64,000 nt of DNA from Dermacentor variabilis (GCF_050947875.1 NC_134568.1:195815853-195879852); one strand, 5' to 3'; counted from the first letter of the stretch, positions 10,951 to 22,974 are shown. The notes: generated from the sequence alone by a model not told the origin. Made by a program: numbers and translations.

Positions 10951-12440
10951 GAGAGAGAGAGAGAGAGGAAAGGGAAAGGCAGGGAGGTTAACAAGAGATT
11001 ATTCTCTAGAAAATCTCTGCAGATTCTCTAGAATCTCTAGAGATTAGAAAGAGGACAGAGAGGAAATGGTAAAAAAATGCACACACACAGAGACACACGC
11101 ACACAAAGGGCGTTCCAGTTAGAGACGTTCACAAAGGCCGGTAGATCGCAAGAAGCGCAGGAGTGCTTGCACGGCCTTCTTCTGTGACGTTAGGTTCTAT
11201 TGATGGTGTAGAATTCCTTCTTCCGATAGTGGTCAGTCGTCGATCGTTGAGTTCTTGGCGAAGGGATTCCCCCTGTGGACAGTACTGCGGGCAGTCGCAC
11301 AAAATATGGCCGCAGTGGTCACAGTGGCCACAGTGGTCATGGTCGTAGTGGCCACGGGTTGCAGTGTCGGCCATCCCTATGCGGAACGCATAGGCTTTGG
11401 TAAAAGCAATGCCCAACCACAGTCAATACAAGAACATGGCGTCTCCACGGCGCAGCTTTGATGAGACTCGAAGGCTTAATTTGGGATCAAGGGAGTACAG
11501 TCCGGAATTCCTGAAATGTGGCTCATTCCATTGCGACGTTGTGCACTGGCGAGCAAGTAGGCTTCTGTGCTGCGTCAGTTCTAGGAAGTGGTATTGGTAC
11601 GTGGGGGTCCTCAGTATGTGCTGAATGGACAGCATGATCGGCCCGTTCATTGCCGATAATCCCGTAGTCACTTGGAAGCCATTGAAAAGTTATTTCAGGG
11701 CCTGCATCACTTATATGGTGCATCGTCTCTGTAATCTGAAATAATAGCTGTTCGTTCGGTCCGCACCACAAAGGTGACAGTAGAGACTGCAGTGCCGCCT
11801 TTGAATCGCAGAAGATCGTCCACTTGTGTGGCGGTTCATCACCGATGTAACAAAGGGTGGTAAAGAGCGCTGCGAGCTCTGCTGCCGTTGATGTTATCGC
11901 GTGAGTCGTCTTAAATTTGATGGTTGTAACTTTCGTTGGTATCACGATTGCCGCAACGGAGCTGTTTGGCAAGACAGATCCATCAGTGTAGAGAGAGATA
12001 ATATATTTGTAAGAAGGCAGAGAGGTCGGCCTGAGCTAACGCGCTCTAGCCTGCTACTCTGCACAGGGGGAGGGGTAACGGGGACATAAAGGTGTGATGA
12101 GGGATGATGATGACATATAAAAGAGGGATGCGCAACAGTGAAAGCAAAGCAAGTTCAAGCTTATGTTTGGGTCTTCCCTTCGTAATCAGCACAAGGCCAA
12201 ACAAAAGCTTTATAGCATGTAAAGAGCTGCGATAAGCGGCTCTATCAGTGTAGATATGCGTAGAGTCACGATGGTTCCCCTTCAAAACTAGTAACGTCAG
12301 CTGTTTAAGGGCTGGTGATGACAGATCAGCTTTTTTCGTGATGCCAGGTATTGTCAGGTTGATTTTTGGCTGAGCGAGGCACCATGGAGTTTGGCTCAAA
12401 TTAAGTGATGCACCCTGTATACTTCTTTGCAATTCGAATT
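10951..12440 (-). mobile_element. LINE remnant with RNase H (LINE C)
   Basis: Minus-strand frames 12432-12046, 11972-11523 and 11416-11129 together cover the end of a LINE ORF2. They show the first RNase H aspartate in HIYTDRA, the glutamate region TAAELAALF, the second aspartate in FCDSKAAL and the last in GNERADHAV, then a Cys/His-rich segment. A 3' UTR ends in a CT-rich tail on the minus strand (AGAGAG at 10951-10968 on plus). Three frames are needed, so it is inactive; RT is missing. Its tail family recurs as an insertion in LINE4 (56683-56905). Confidence 0.75.
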
Positions 12441-12919
12441 ATTCTCCACGGTTTCCTATATCAGCATCGATGAAGGAGGCTGGGACGTCACTAAAGGTCA
12501 TGTTAACTTGAGCAAACAGCCCATATACCGATTGTGGTAAGGCGTGAGATGAATTGGAAAACAGCCGATACTGTAAAAGCCTTATTGCTTCAGGTTTACA
12601 TGCCGTCTATAGTTTGACTATAGGCAAAAGTCGTTAATCTCCGGCCCAACCCGTGTACGCTGTAACCAAGCACAGGTACCGGTGTATAATACGGAGCTAC
12701 GTTAGATATAAGCCACTGAAGTTGTATACTGCTGAGATTGCTTCAGAGCCTATTTTTATACTTTAGTATACACATGGTGTCTACCTCCGCATTTGTTGAC
12801 CACATGATATGATCTACGTAGTTGCTCTCGGCAATCCCAAGGCACTCCTCACAGTTGTCATAGCCTCTAATCATAATCATAATCTGTCATAATCATAATC
12901 ATAATGATGTCATAATCTC
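12441..12919. other. Unassigned, with a satellite monomer
   Basis: No gene seen. Near 12600-12640 there is one monomer-like piece (CTATAG...GGCAAAAGTCGTTAA) related to the 9.4-10.1 kb satellite, and at about 12868-12918 an AATCAT-type simple repeat that may be the tail of the LINE B piece on its right. Confidence 0.4.
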
Positions 12920-13650
12920 ATTGGTCTTTTTAGTTTCCATTCTTTGCATCCAATTTTTGTCTTTGTTTCTCTCACTTTCTATCTGATTGCTCATGGTTGT
13001 CTATCTACACTTTCAATTACCCTGTACTCGCTTCTTAACTTTCTGGACCTCTTCCTCCATTCTGTATCCACACTTTTGAGGTACAGACACCTGTACACTT
13101 AAGCCGCCCATTTATTTTCCATGTTCCTGAGTCTTTCTTCAAAACTAAGTTTGCTCTGCCCTTCTCTGCCTTCAAACGAGGACAAATCCATATCCCCTCG
13201 TAGTTTTGCCGTGGACTCCCAAAGCCAACCGGCCGACCAATTTTGGTTAACTTCCAACCCCAATAATATATCCGATTTGAGCCACAGAATGGCATTTGCG
13301 AACGTCAGCGCTGGCACCATGGCTCCTTTCCAGATTTCACGCACTCCCTTATATTTATTATGACCACAAGGTTCCCCATATTTCATTATTGCTGCCATTC
13401 CGCATCCCTTTTACTTTCAGGTTATCTTGGTGGGTGCTTGGGTAAGTCTTTCCTTCGTTTACGTAAACTCCGGGGTATTTATATTGCTTGACTTGCTGTT
13501 GAATCGACACCACGTAGTTACTCGTCTCTTCAGTAAAGGGCATGATTCCCGATTTCTCATTGCTAAATTTAAGGCATACATTTGTCGTTGCGTTGCCACG
13601 CATATTGGCCAGCGTCTGTAAATAGCTTGCATTTTCCGCTAGCCACACTA
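12920..13650 (-). mobile_element. LINE B family RT 3' fragment
   Basis: Minus-strand frames 13648-13358, 13398-13099 and 13295-13035 overlap and together encode the RT thumb and C-terminal region of family B: a block [16 protein letters not shown], then EIWKGAMVPALTFANA and a Trp-rich end. The LINE B main copy has the equivalent block VPGLTFGNAV near 32960. Frames are broken and the catalytic palm is absent. Confidence 0.75.
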
Positions 13651-13656
13651 CTGTCC

Positions 13657-13780
13657 GGATGGACGGATGGATGGACTGACGGATGGATGGATGGATGGAT
13701 GGATGGATGGATGGATGGATGGATGGATGGATGGATGGATGGATGGATGGATGGATGGATGGATGGATGGATGGATGGAT
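13657..13780. repeat. (GGAT)n microsatellite
   Basis: About 30 copies of GGAT. On the minus strand it lies directly after the 3' UTR of the adjacent LINE B piece, so it may have grown from that element's tail. Confidence 0.95.
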
Positions 13781-14128
13781 TGCGCCACCAAGCTCTTATT
13801 ATACTGCCTAATGTCCTACCTATGGTAAAAAATAAAAGGAAAGAAAACTCGCGATGAATTCCTATAAACAAGGTTTCTGAACCCTTATTTTGAACTTTGT
13901 ATTTGTACGCCTCCATTGTTTGTCGTATCCCTACTTTTCTTCCACCAAGCCTCCAATCGCCTTTTACTAATCTCTATTACGGACATGTTTACATTCCCCC
14001 CGCTATCGCTCAACCCAAGGGGTTCAAGGAGGCCAGGGGGGACTAATTCGATCGCTGGGCAGATATCTTGAATTCTACTAAAACATGCTCCATCGTTTCC
14101 CTAGCTTTACTGCGGCAAGCACATGCTT
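13781..14128 (-). mobile_element. LINE B, 3' segment (left of LINE A)
   Basis: This is the 3' UTR end of the LINE B copy whose body lies at 32394-36903. The two parts are separated by LINE A. The bases at 14116-14128 (CAAGCACATGCTT) recur at 32394-32406 with one mismatch, and the LINE B sequence is colinear across the gap when LINE A is removed. The same 3' region occurs in the copy at 5341-6013. Confidence 0.7.
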
Positions 14129-14482
14129 TTTTATTATTATTGAAATGAATATTAGTGGAGGTTGGCGCCTCTATGGTGGCATCGGCTACTCCTTGTCACT
14201 TGGCAAAGGAAACAAATTTGCGCAAAAAAGGAGAATAGGGACACAGAATATGACACTCAGTAGAACACTGGATGAATAAAAAATATACAGTCCAACAGTA
14301 CATTAATCGCAAAGTTTTGTGCATGAGTTCAGTACACGTACGCATATAGAAAGTCATATATTTTGAACAGCCAAAACACACAACACATGCAATACACTGC
14401 AAGTACAGAACAGAATTATACATATTGCGTAAAACATGCGATCACCACATAAACCAATCTGGAACCCAGAACAACATCTATG

Positions 14483-15864
14483 TTACTCATTTAGCGTAAT
14501 AAGATCTTCTGAAACTTTATATTTTCTCAAAATGTTGTTGTCCTCTAAAAACTTTTTCAGAGCAAGAAGTGCTCTTTTCTGAAGGCCCGCAGTTGGCCAT
14601 GGGCCAAGTATCTTTTTTAGGGTGAATGGTCTTCTGTCGAATATCAACAAATTTGCTTGCAGTACCCTTCTTTGTGGATCATATATCGCGCACTCGAGGA
14701 GGACATGATGCACATCTTTGTCTGGATGGCCACAAGAAGACTGCGGACTAGAGACACGTTCATCCTGTACAAGAAGTGTCTCGTAAATGCAGCACCAAGA
14801 CGCAGGCGGTGTACCAATGTTTCAAATTTTCTGTTGTCTCTTAGATTTTCCGGCATTGATAAGTTTATACATGGGTCTATAGAGTCTAACTCCGAGTTCT
14901 TATCTTGCTGATCAAACCAGCTGGTTTTGCTGAGGCCACAGGAAATCTGTCTCAGGATCAGATGGAATTCACTACAGAATAGGGGAAGATTGGTTGTTTC
15001 CGCGTTATTGTGCGCCCGATTCGTAGCTGCGTCCGCTGCAGTATTACCAGGAATATTGCAGTGCCCAGGTATCCACTGAAATGCAATTACGTGGTTCATC
15101 GCGCTTGCTTTTGTAAGTTCTTTGAGCGGCTCATACAATAGCAAAGTGTTCGAAGAATTTTTCTTATTGCTCTGTAGTAATGTGAGAGCGGCTTGCGAAT
15201 CGCTAAAGATAACCAATTCTTGCGAATGTTTTTCTGATGTTATGAAACGCAAAGCACACAGGATTGCAAATAGCTCTGCCATGGTGGAAGATGTCTCCCG
15301 GCATAATTTAAATGTTTGCTCTAGCGTTAAATGTGCAATGACAAATGCTGAAGTCGAGGAATTTTTATGACACAAACCATCTGTATACACGTGGATGTAC
15401 TGGAGATATAACGAGTAAATTTGGAAGAGTGCCAGTTGTTGTGCGGCAACTATGAACATGTCTCTCTTAGATATAATCCAGTCAACCAATAACTCTATTT
15501 TAGGACATGCTAACATCCAGGGAGGGTAACTAACATCCACTTTGCATAATTCAAATCTTGGTAATATTGCTTTATGTTCTCGAACAACATCGTGAATTTT
15601 GCTGTTGTTTCCTTCGGTAAGCACGAGGTTTAATGGATGCTTCTCGTGTTGGGTTAAGATGCGATAAATATGTCGGCATGTTTCAACCGTTTGTATGACT
15701 GGAAATGGTGGGTGACGACCTTCAGCAATTACAAAAGAACTCGAGGTAGCCTGCGGAACCCCAAGACACACTCGCAGCCCCATTGCCAGTAAACGTTGAA
15801 GACGTTCCTCAGAAGTTTGCAATAAACCATGGAGAACAGATACCGAGTAATAAATTTTTTTTCT
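14483..15864 (-). pseudogene. LINE A ORF2 C-terminus: RNase H and Cys-His knuckle
   Basis: The minus-strand frame 15822-14644 starts within the RT thumb region and carries a complete-looking RNase H: first Asp in HVYTDGL, Glu in TMAELFAI, Asp in VIFSDSQAAL, a WIPGHCNIPGN loop and the last Asp in AADAATN. RNase H removes the RNA strand during reverse transcription. A frameshift near 14745 moves the last ~75 residues, with the knuckle CGHPDKDVHHVLLEC, into frame 14713-14483, which ends at a stop. Upstream, a run of A's near 15851-15863 shifts frame by one base exactly beside the LINE2 insertion. Confidence 0.85.
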
Positions 15865-15876
15865 TTTATGAGTGCG
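15865..15876. repeat. Target site duplication of LINE2, left
   Basis: TTTATGAGTGCG, identical to 21696-21707. Confidence 0.9.
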
Positions 15877-16180
15877 GACATGGGCTCCCGCTTCTCCTGC
15901 TTCTCAACCCGGAAAAAGGCCAGTGACGAACCCAAGTTTTGCACCGGTGCAGCCGGCAAGACCAGAGTAACCGGCGGACACTAGCCACTTTCGGGTGAGT
16001 GCACCTTATCTCAAGATATAAAGCGTTATTCCCGACGACCACCCACCCGCCCGGTTAAGCCTAACGCCAGAACCAGCTCCCGCGATCTCGTCGGCAGAAA
16101 CACCCTCGCGCCGCGCGCCACGCGCCGCGTGAGCACGAGCACACGAGCGCTCGCCCACGCCGCGGCGAAGAGCCCCTACG

Positions 16181-18034
16181 ATGAGCCGAGAAGCAGCTGC
16201 TGCAAGCGAAATGACAAACCAGAAAGAAGATGAAGCAAATGCAATGCAAACAGACCGGACGGAAGAAAACACCGGGGAAGGTACCTGGAACTATGATGCA
16301 GAAAGCGGCCGAACAATCCAAGCGGAAAGCACCTGGATCACAAGAAACAAGAAAGCAAAGAAGGACACCTCGAATTCAAAGACGCCGGCAAAAAAACCAA
16401 CCGATGAGCAAACGCCCAATGCAGCACCTTTACAGCAACAACGCAGACCTAGGATGCCGCCCCTGCCACTTGACGACTTTAAGATCGTCTACCGCCCGCA
16501 AGCAGGTCTCGACCTCGCCAAATGGCATACCGTCGCAGTCATGCACGCCATCGGTAGAGCGAGTGGACTATCGCAGCAGGACTTCAATGATAAAGTACGC
16601 GTACAAGTACAGAGAATCGAAAATTTAATCATCGCAAGCACGGCCGACAAGGAAGACGCCAAGATGCTGGTCAGCATCAACAGAATACAGCTCGGAGGCA
16701 CTTACCACAACGTCAAAGGCAACATACGAACCCCTGACGACGTATCCCGAGGCGTCATCAATGGCCTCATACCAGGAACAAGCACCGCAGAACTTATGGC
16801 AGGAATCCGAGCACCGGCACGATACACCGTCCTTCACGCCCGAATGATGGGTCAGTCGACCGCGGCAATCGTCTTCTTCGAAGGACCGCACGTTCCCTAC
16901 TACATCATCTTCCAGAGCGTAGACTTCCGCTGCAGACCATATCGCAAGTCAGTGCAGTACTGCCGCACCTGTGGCAACACGGGACACCGCCAAGCCGTCT
17001 GTCCGAAACCCATCCCAGATTTTTGCTACAAGTGCGGCAAGACTGGACAACCACAAGATTATGACTGCAAACCGACCTGCAAGCTCTGCGGAGAAGCGCA
17101 CGAAACTGCAAGTACAGAGTGCAAGAAGAAACTGAAGCCAAGCCCTCCACCCTACAATATGCGGCAACAGCGCCTTAACAGAGTACAAGAAAGAGACAAC
17201 CGCTGGAGCTCCAGCAGTGAAGAGTTCCCGGAGCTGGGCACCTCGGCCACCAGTTCGAGCAGTGTCAGTGCGGGCAGCTCGCCCAGGCGCAGCAGCTCCA
17301 AGCCAATACTGCGAAGTGCTTCGCGCTCACGTTCCCGCTCTCGCTCCCGCTCAGTCAAACGCGCGAGCTACGCCGATGCGGTAAACGGCTCGAGCGACTC
17401 GACTGGTACGAGCAGCTTGGATGCATCGGCCGAAGCGGCAGTCATTCGGGTCCCAGCAAACAAGCAGCAGAACCAACAGAGCAAACTGCAGAATCAGCAC
17501 AGCCAATTACAAAGCCAGCAAGACCTCATAGACAAGCTACTCCGCAGTCAACAGAAACAGCAAGAGCTCACCGACAAACTGCTTCAAAAATGCAAAGAGC
17601 AACAAGAACTCACAGACAAGCTGCATCAAAAATGCCAGGAGCTCGAAAACATAAACAGACAGTCGGGAACGACGTTGACCAAGGCCGACGTTGAAGCCAT
17701 AGTAGATGCAAGGTGCCTGATATTTCAAGAAGCCTTTATGAAGAACATTCACGCCACAATGGAAAAAGCTGTCCAATCAGCTGTCGAAAAAACAGCCGCT
17801 ACCTTCGAAAACAAGATCGCCACGTTAAACGCCAAAATTGATGGGATCGCACCACAGCTCAGCAATTTTATCGCGCATGTAAAGAACAACTACATCACTA
17901 AAGCACAGCTCGACAATTCGCGCCCCACGACTCGGAAGAAGGCACGGGCGAACAGCCACAGCGACTCTCACTCGGTCTCGCCCACTCGCGATCGCCGACG
18001 CGAATTCGAATCTTACGACGATGGCGACCCCTAA
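16181..18034 (+). CDS. LINE2 ORF1: Gag-like RNA-binding protein
   Basis: 617 residues from ATG. The order is: an acidic/basic N-terminus; a conserved region of about residues 95-250 (DFKIVYRPQ, then an ARYTVLHARMM block) typical of LINE ORF1; three CCHC knuckles at about residues 260-315 (CRTCGNTGHRQAVC, CYKCGKTGQPQDYDC, CKLCGEAHETASTEC; the middle one has Gln where His is usual); an SR-rich stretch at about 378-395; and a Gln/Leu-rich coiled coil at about 425-500 that could trimerise. ORF1 proteins of this type coat the element RNA in the ribonucleoprotein particle. The stop lies 14 nt inside ORF2. The frame is intact over its whole length. Confidence 0.93.
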   Translation: MSREAAAASEMTNQKEDEANAMQTDRTEENTGEGTWNYDAESGRTIQAESTWITRNKKAKKDTSNSKTPAKKPTDEQTPNAAPLQQQRRPRMPPLPLDDFKIVYRPQAGLDLAKWHTVAVMHAIGRASGLSQQDFNDKVRVQVQRIENLIIASTADKEDAKMLVSINRIQLGGTYHNVKGNIRTPDDVSRGVINGLIPGTSTAELMAGIRAPARYTVLHARMMGQSTAAIVFFEGPHVPYYIIFQSVDFRCRPYRKSVQYCRTCGNTGHRQAVCPKPIPDFCYKCGKTGQPQDYDCKPTCKLCGEAHETASTECKKKLKPSPPPYNMRQQRLNRVQERDNRWSSSSEEFPELGTSATSSSSVSAGSSPRRSSSKPILRSASRSRSRSRSRSVKRASYADAVNGSSDSTGTSSLDASAEAAVIRVPANKQQNQQSKLQNQHSQLQSQQDLIDKLLRSQQKQQELTDKLLQKCKEQQELTDKLHQKCQELENINRQSGTTLTKADVEAIVDARCLIFQEAFMKNIHATMEKAVQSAVEKTAATFENKIATLNAKIDGIAPQLSNFIAHVKNNYITKAQLDNSRPTTRKKARANSHSDSHSVSPTRDRRREFESYDDGDP

Positions 18035-21000
18035 CCACAAGGCAAAGAACCAGCATTCAACTATACGCATATGGCAATGGAACTGTCGATCATACCGCCC
18101 TCGACACGCCAATCTACAAGAATTCGTCAAGCTGAATCAACCCGACGTCATAGCACTACAGGAAACCAACACGCTGAACGTCCGACTGCAAGGATACGCC
18201 ACATATGCACAAACCCGACGAACTGCCATACTGGTGAAGAAAACTTTCACAGCCCAAAAACATGACGTAGAGGACACCCAGACCGAACACACCTTAATCG
18301 AGGTTTTACCGGAACGAAAGACGCAGAAAAGCCTATTCGTGGCTAGCGTGTACAGCCCGCCTCGCGACCAGCTACCGGACTTCGATCACTTTGTGCGAAA
18401 AATCAGGAAATCCACGAATGGACACCAACTCGTCATAGTGGGAGACTTCAACGCCTCGCACACGGCATGGGGCTATCATACCACCACAAAGAAGGGTGCT
18501 AGAGTGCATGATGCTGCCCAGCAACACAGACTCACCCTCTGGAATGATCCTCTCCAGACCACAAGAATTGGAAACAGCGTCTCGAGGGACACCAACCCCG
18601 ATCTAACCTTTACTGCTGACGTCCCCTGGGCAGAGTGGAGTCGACTCCAGGAAACCTTAGGTAGCGATCACCATATCCTCCAATTAGATGTAGCACACAC
18701 CCGTAAACAGAACAAGACCGGAACTGCACGGTTAACTGAATGGAAATCCTTTAGGGACAATCTAGATTCCGGAGCAAGCATAACTGACATTGACGAGTGG
18801 CTCAAAAATGTATTAGACACAGCAGAACGTTACACCAAGATCATACAACTCGATGCCGATACACCCGCGGTCGACACGCACCTCCTCCATCTCTGGGAGG
18901 CAAGACGTGGCCTCCTGAAGAGATGGAAGCGACAAAAGCTTAACAGAAAGCTAAAAACACGTATTGCTCACCTGACCAAGCAGGCTCAAGACTATGCGGA
19001 CCACCTCGCCAGGCAGAACTGGCACGCTTTCTGTGACAAGCTACAGGGGACTCTGAGCACGAAGAGGACCTGGCACCTCCTACGCGCACTCCTGGCCACT
19101 GAACCCACCAAAACGAAACAGAAGCAACATCTTCACGGTCTTATCTACAACCACGCCGGATCAGAAGAACACCTCCTGCGAGAACTACAAAAGAAACTAT
19201 GCGGAGACGCACCCTCTACCGCGTCAACTCGCAGCAAAGAATACTCTGGAAAACCGAATACCGAACTCGACCGACCCTTCACGCAGGCCGAAATCCACGT
19301 AGCCCTATCCAAGCTGACCAGAAATACTAGCCCTGGTAAAGACCGGATCATTAACAAACACCTACGCAACCTACCGCCGCAGGCCACCGAGGCTCTCCTC
19401 CGTTACTACAATGAGTGCTGGGAGAAAGGAGAACTGCCTGCTGTATGGAAACACTCGGACATTACCATGATCCCCAAGCCCAACAAACCTCTCAGCTTGG
19501 AGAACCTACGCCCAATTTCCCTCACCTCGTGCGCGGGAAAGCTTTTCGAACATATGGTTCACGATCGCATTACCCAGTACCTGGAAGACAACGGTCACCT
19601 ACCAGACACCATGTTCGGCTTCAGGCAGCACCTCTCAACGCAAGACGTTCTCTTACAACTAAAGGAAGGCCTTCTAGATCACTTAAACAATCGAAGCAAA
19701 TACTCCATAGTGGCAGTAGACGTCAAGGGAGCCTTTGATAACGTTAGCCACGACGCCATCCTCACCAATCTCGAAGACACCGGCTGCGGCGCTAGGACCT
19801 ACGCATACGTCAGAAACTTTCTGATGGACCGCACGGCAACAGTCGGAATCTGCAACATCCGCAGTGAAAGCTTCCTACTTCCAAACAGAGGCACCCCGCA
19901 GGGGTCGGTCATTTCACCGCTACTCTTTAACGTAGCTATGATCAAGCTACCCCCACTCCTCGAGACCATACCAGATCTGCGTCACGCGATGTATGCTGAT
20001 GACGTCACGCTCTGGACCAGAGCTACGAACATTGGAAGACAAGAAAGTAGCTTACAAGAAGCTGTCGACACCATCGAAAGCTATCTCCGCGACTGCGGTC
20101 TCCGCTGCGCCCCAGAGAAGTCTGAGCACCTCGTCCTGAAAGCAAGAACGAGAGGCCGACCACCTAACTACGAAGAGCCCGACCCTACCATCACACTCAA
20201 CGGGACAACAATCCCGAAAGTCGACACCATACGAATACTTGGACTCCACATCCACAAAGACGGATCGGGAGCTGCAAGCCTACCGAGACTAGAACGCACC
20301 CTTTCGCAACTCACGCACCTTGTCAAGAGGATCTCAAACCAAAGAAGCGGGCTCAAGGAGCAAGACACCCTAAGCATATTACAAGCACTGCTCACCAGCC
20401 GCATCACATACGGCACGCCGTACCTGGCTTTAAAGAACGGTGAAATAGAAAAGCTCAACATCATGATAAGGAAGGCAATCAAAGTCGCCCTGGGACTACC
20501 CGCCATGGCCTCTACATCACGTCTCCTTAAGATGGGCGTCCACAACACGTGGCAAGAGCTCGCCGAAGCGCACAAGAACAGCCAGCTAGAACGCCTCAAG
20601 CTCACGCCCACAGGGAGATCAGTACTGCGACACCTGAACTACAGCGAGACGTATGTCGCAGACACGGACAAGAAAGAGCGAATACCACCGGACGTTCGAG
20701 AGTGTATATGCATCGCACGTGTCCCGCGCAACATGCATCCCATATATCACAAGAGTAGAAGACAGGCTAGAGCCAACGCCATCCAACGAAGTTTCAAGCA
20801 TGACCCGAATGCCCGCTACACCGACGCGGCCAAGTATCCGCATCGAAACGCGTACGCTCTCAGCGTGGTAGACTACCAAGGCTCCGAGCTAGCATCGGCA
20901 ACCGTCAAGGCACGCACCGGAAACGGCTGAAGAAGCGGCCATCGCCCTCGCCACCACTACATGCACAGACTCAGTGGTTATATTCACTGACTCTCAGGCC

Positions 21001-21618
21001 GCCTGCAGAAACTTCTTGAGGGGCCGCATCTCGGCCGATGCACTCAAGATACTAAAACGACGAGGCACTCCGCTCCCGTACACCTCCGTAACGTGGGTAC
21101 CCGGACACGAGGGACTACAGGGGAACGAAGCGGCCCACGCCGCTGCCCGCGAGCACGTCAGCCGGGCTCCCCTCTCTCCACGCGCTCTCGGACCCGCGAC
21201 AGAAGAGACGGAGGCCGTACCCACCAACTATTCGGCCATATTGCAACATTACAGGCTCGAGCGTCGAGTGTACCCTCCACCGCACCCTAAACTCGACAGA
21301 GAAGAAAGCCTGATCCTCAGACGCCTGCAAAGTAATACGTACACGCACGGAATGATAATGCATCGCCTCTACCCGACGCTCTACGGATACCTCTGCGCAC
21401 TCTGCAACGTACCCGACACTCTGGCACACTTGATCCTGGAATGCCCGTGGCAGGAAGGCAGCGAAATGCAACTAGAGACGCACGCAAAACGAGCAATAGA
21501 ATCAAACGACCTATTCGAAACGTGGGAGGCCAAGCTAACCCTCGGGGACCTGGAAGACCAACGACAACTCGTCGCCAGGGCCAAGAGGGCAGTCGAAGCC
21601 AGAGGGTTCCTGGACTAA
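18021..21618 (+). CDS. LINE2 ORF2: endonuclease, RT, RNase H (one frameshift)
   Basis: The ATG at 18021 opens 969 codons to 20930, then the product continues in the +1 frame to 21618. Endonuclease (about residues 1-235): WNCRS, QET, GDFNASH and SDH, the apurinic-type catalytic set. RT (about 420-720): RPISLTSC, GFRQHLST, VDVKGAFDN, GTPQGSVISPLLF and the active site YADD (19992-20003). RNase H: YTDAA, EEAA, FTDSQ and WVPGHEG, but the fourth acidic position reads GNEAAH. A late knuckle CALC...HLILEC follows. The break is one extra A in GGAAACGG near 20919; without it both frames join. It could be a sequencing error or a very recent mutation. Confidence 0.92.
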
Positions 21619-21695
21619 GGAGCCTTCCCACCTTAGGGTGATCCCCGTCCTCGCTCGGGACACTGTTTCGTACAATAAACGTTCCTTTCTCTCTC

Positions 21696-21707
21696 TTTAT
21701 GAGTGCG
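21696..21707. repeat. Target site duplication of LINE2, right
   Basis: TTTATGAGTGCG, identical to 15865-15876. Confidence 0.9.
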
Positions 21708-22694
21708 TTATGAACTCGTAGTAGTGAAGGGACTGATCCCCCCCACGTTGTGCCAGCGAGTCGCCGAAGTGCGTTTATTACAGCATTGGTCTGCTTTTCA
21801 ATTACGCGGATGTGTGATGCCCATGTCAGCTGGTGGTCAATAATAACGCCAAAAAATGTATGCTCTTTCACAAACATCAAAGTTTGCCCATTAAGCGTAA
21901 GTTGGAAATTATTCAGCTGTCGTCTAGTGAAAGGAAGTACGGCTCTCTTTGCGTATGAAAGACTCATGCCTATTGCATTTAAAAAGATGTCGATACTATC
22001 AAGACTCTCTTGCAGCGTTGTATGAATGTCTTTTATATGAGATCCAGAGGCCCACATGCAGATGTCATCTGCGTACAGAGAATACTGTAGACAAGACGGG
22101 AGTTTTTTGGCAAGGCTGCCATGACACAGTTGAATAAAAACGGACTGAGAACACTGCCCTGCGGAACGCCCTGCGTGATGCAGTGATAATTACTCTCTCC
22201 TTTGATTGTTTCCATAAATATTTTTCTATACTTCAAGAAATTTGATACCCATCGCAGTGTTCGACCGTGTAGGCCAAGCTCTAACACACCAGCAAGGACG
22301 TGTATGTGACTTACAGTGTCGAATGCTCTTTGAATGTCTAAGAATACTGCTACTGTCACATTTCCACAAATTCCTTCATGTTCGACGCAGGTGGCAATGT
22401 CTAATACTGCATCCATTGTACACCGATTTTGTCAAAAACCGGCCATGCAGTTGGAAAACACATTTGTGTCGTCACACCACCATTGCAGTCGACTGCCTAT
22501 CATTTTCTCCATTAGTTTGGAAAAACAGCTTGTGAGACTGACGGATCGGTAGGAGTCCAGACAAATGGGAGCCTTTCCTGGTTTCTGTACTGGAATTACC
22601 CGAGCTAATTTCCATTAATCTGGAAGAGTCTCTCTTATCCAGATATCATTAAATATCTCCAAAAGAGCCATCCTTCCTGCTGGAGCTAGGTTCT
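21708..22694 (-). pseudogene. LINE A ORF2 middle: reverse transcriptase
   Basis: Minus-strand frames give the RT core in order: a PAGRMALLEIFNDIWI block (right end), PVQKPGKAP, SYRSVSL near 22540, AVFLDIQRAFDTVSH, QGVPQGSVLSPFLFN, the active site YADD at 22064-22075, and a thumb block ending HNALIK at the LINE2 insertion. Two frameshifts are needed, one of them between PQGSVLSP and YADD. The right end is cut by the TTAA of the TIR element within the codons after MML; the preceding RT residues (TAGPDGVTY) resume at 29379 and beyond. Confidence 0.88.
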
Positions 22695-22719
22695 TTAAAG
22701 AGACACTAAAGGTTAATAT

Positions 22720-22871
22720 TGTTACGTCCAAGCGCGTCAAAGGGACGCGGGGATCAAGAAGAGAGGGGAAGAGGAGAACGAAGACTGTGCAGCGGCCATT
22801 CCTGTTCTTCGTAGCCTGCCGTTCCTGCCCTCGCACGCCTAAATAAACCCCTTTTCCCCGTGCTTGTAACA
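22720..22871 (+). repeat. Gypsy-1 5' LTR
   Basis: 152 bp with TGTTAC...GTAACA ends. It contains AATAAA near its 3' end. It differs from the 3' LTR by two substitutions, near 22793 and 22800. The 4-bp target duplication is ATAT (22716-22719). Confidence 0.93.
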
Positions 22872-22872
22872 A

Positions 22873-22890
22873 ATTGGTGGACGGTGCGGG
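22873..22890 (+). promoter_or_regulatory. Putative primer-binding site
   Basis: TTGGTGGACGGTGC follows the 5' LTR by one or two bases and is nearly shared with Gypsy-2 (TTGGTGGAAGGTGC at 48328). TGG at the start fits a tRNA CCA end, but I did not match the rest to a particular tRNA. Confidence 0.6.
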
Positions 22891-22974
22891 GTAAACCTCG
22901 TAATCACGGAGCCTACGCTGCTACAACTTCGCCGAAGCCGTCGACTTGCCGGACTTCCGCCACCCTCACCTGCC

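Larger units (their letters stand above)
15877..21695 (+). mobile_element. LINE2: near-intact non-LTR retrotransposon
   Basis: A 5.8-kb plus-strand element flanked by a perfect 12-bp duplication. It has a GC-rich 5' UTR (15877-16180), ORF1, an overlapping ORF2 with endonuclease, RT and RNase H, and a short 3' UTR with AATAAA (21674-21679) followed by a CT-rich end rather than poly(A). It sits antisense in LINE A, and LINE A coding sequence resumes in register on both sides. Only one frame-disrupting indel was seen (about 20919). It belongs to the same broad clade as LINE3 and LINE4. It is younger than LINE A. Confidence 0.92.

Noticed and set aside
13657..13780. CRISPR-like array or coding Trp-Met repeats
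   Set aside because: It is a simple GGAT tetranucleotide repeat in an animal genome; there are no spacers.
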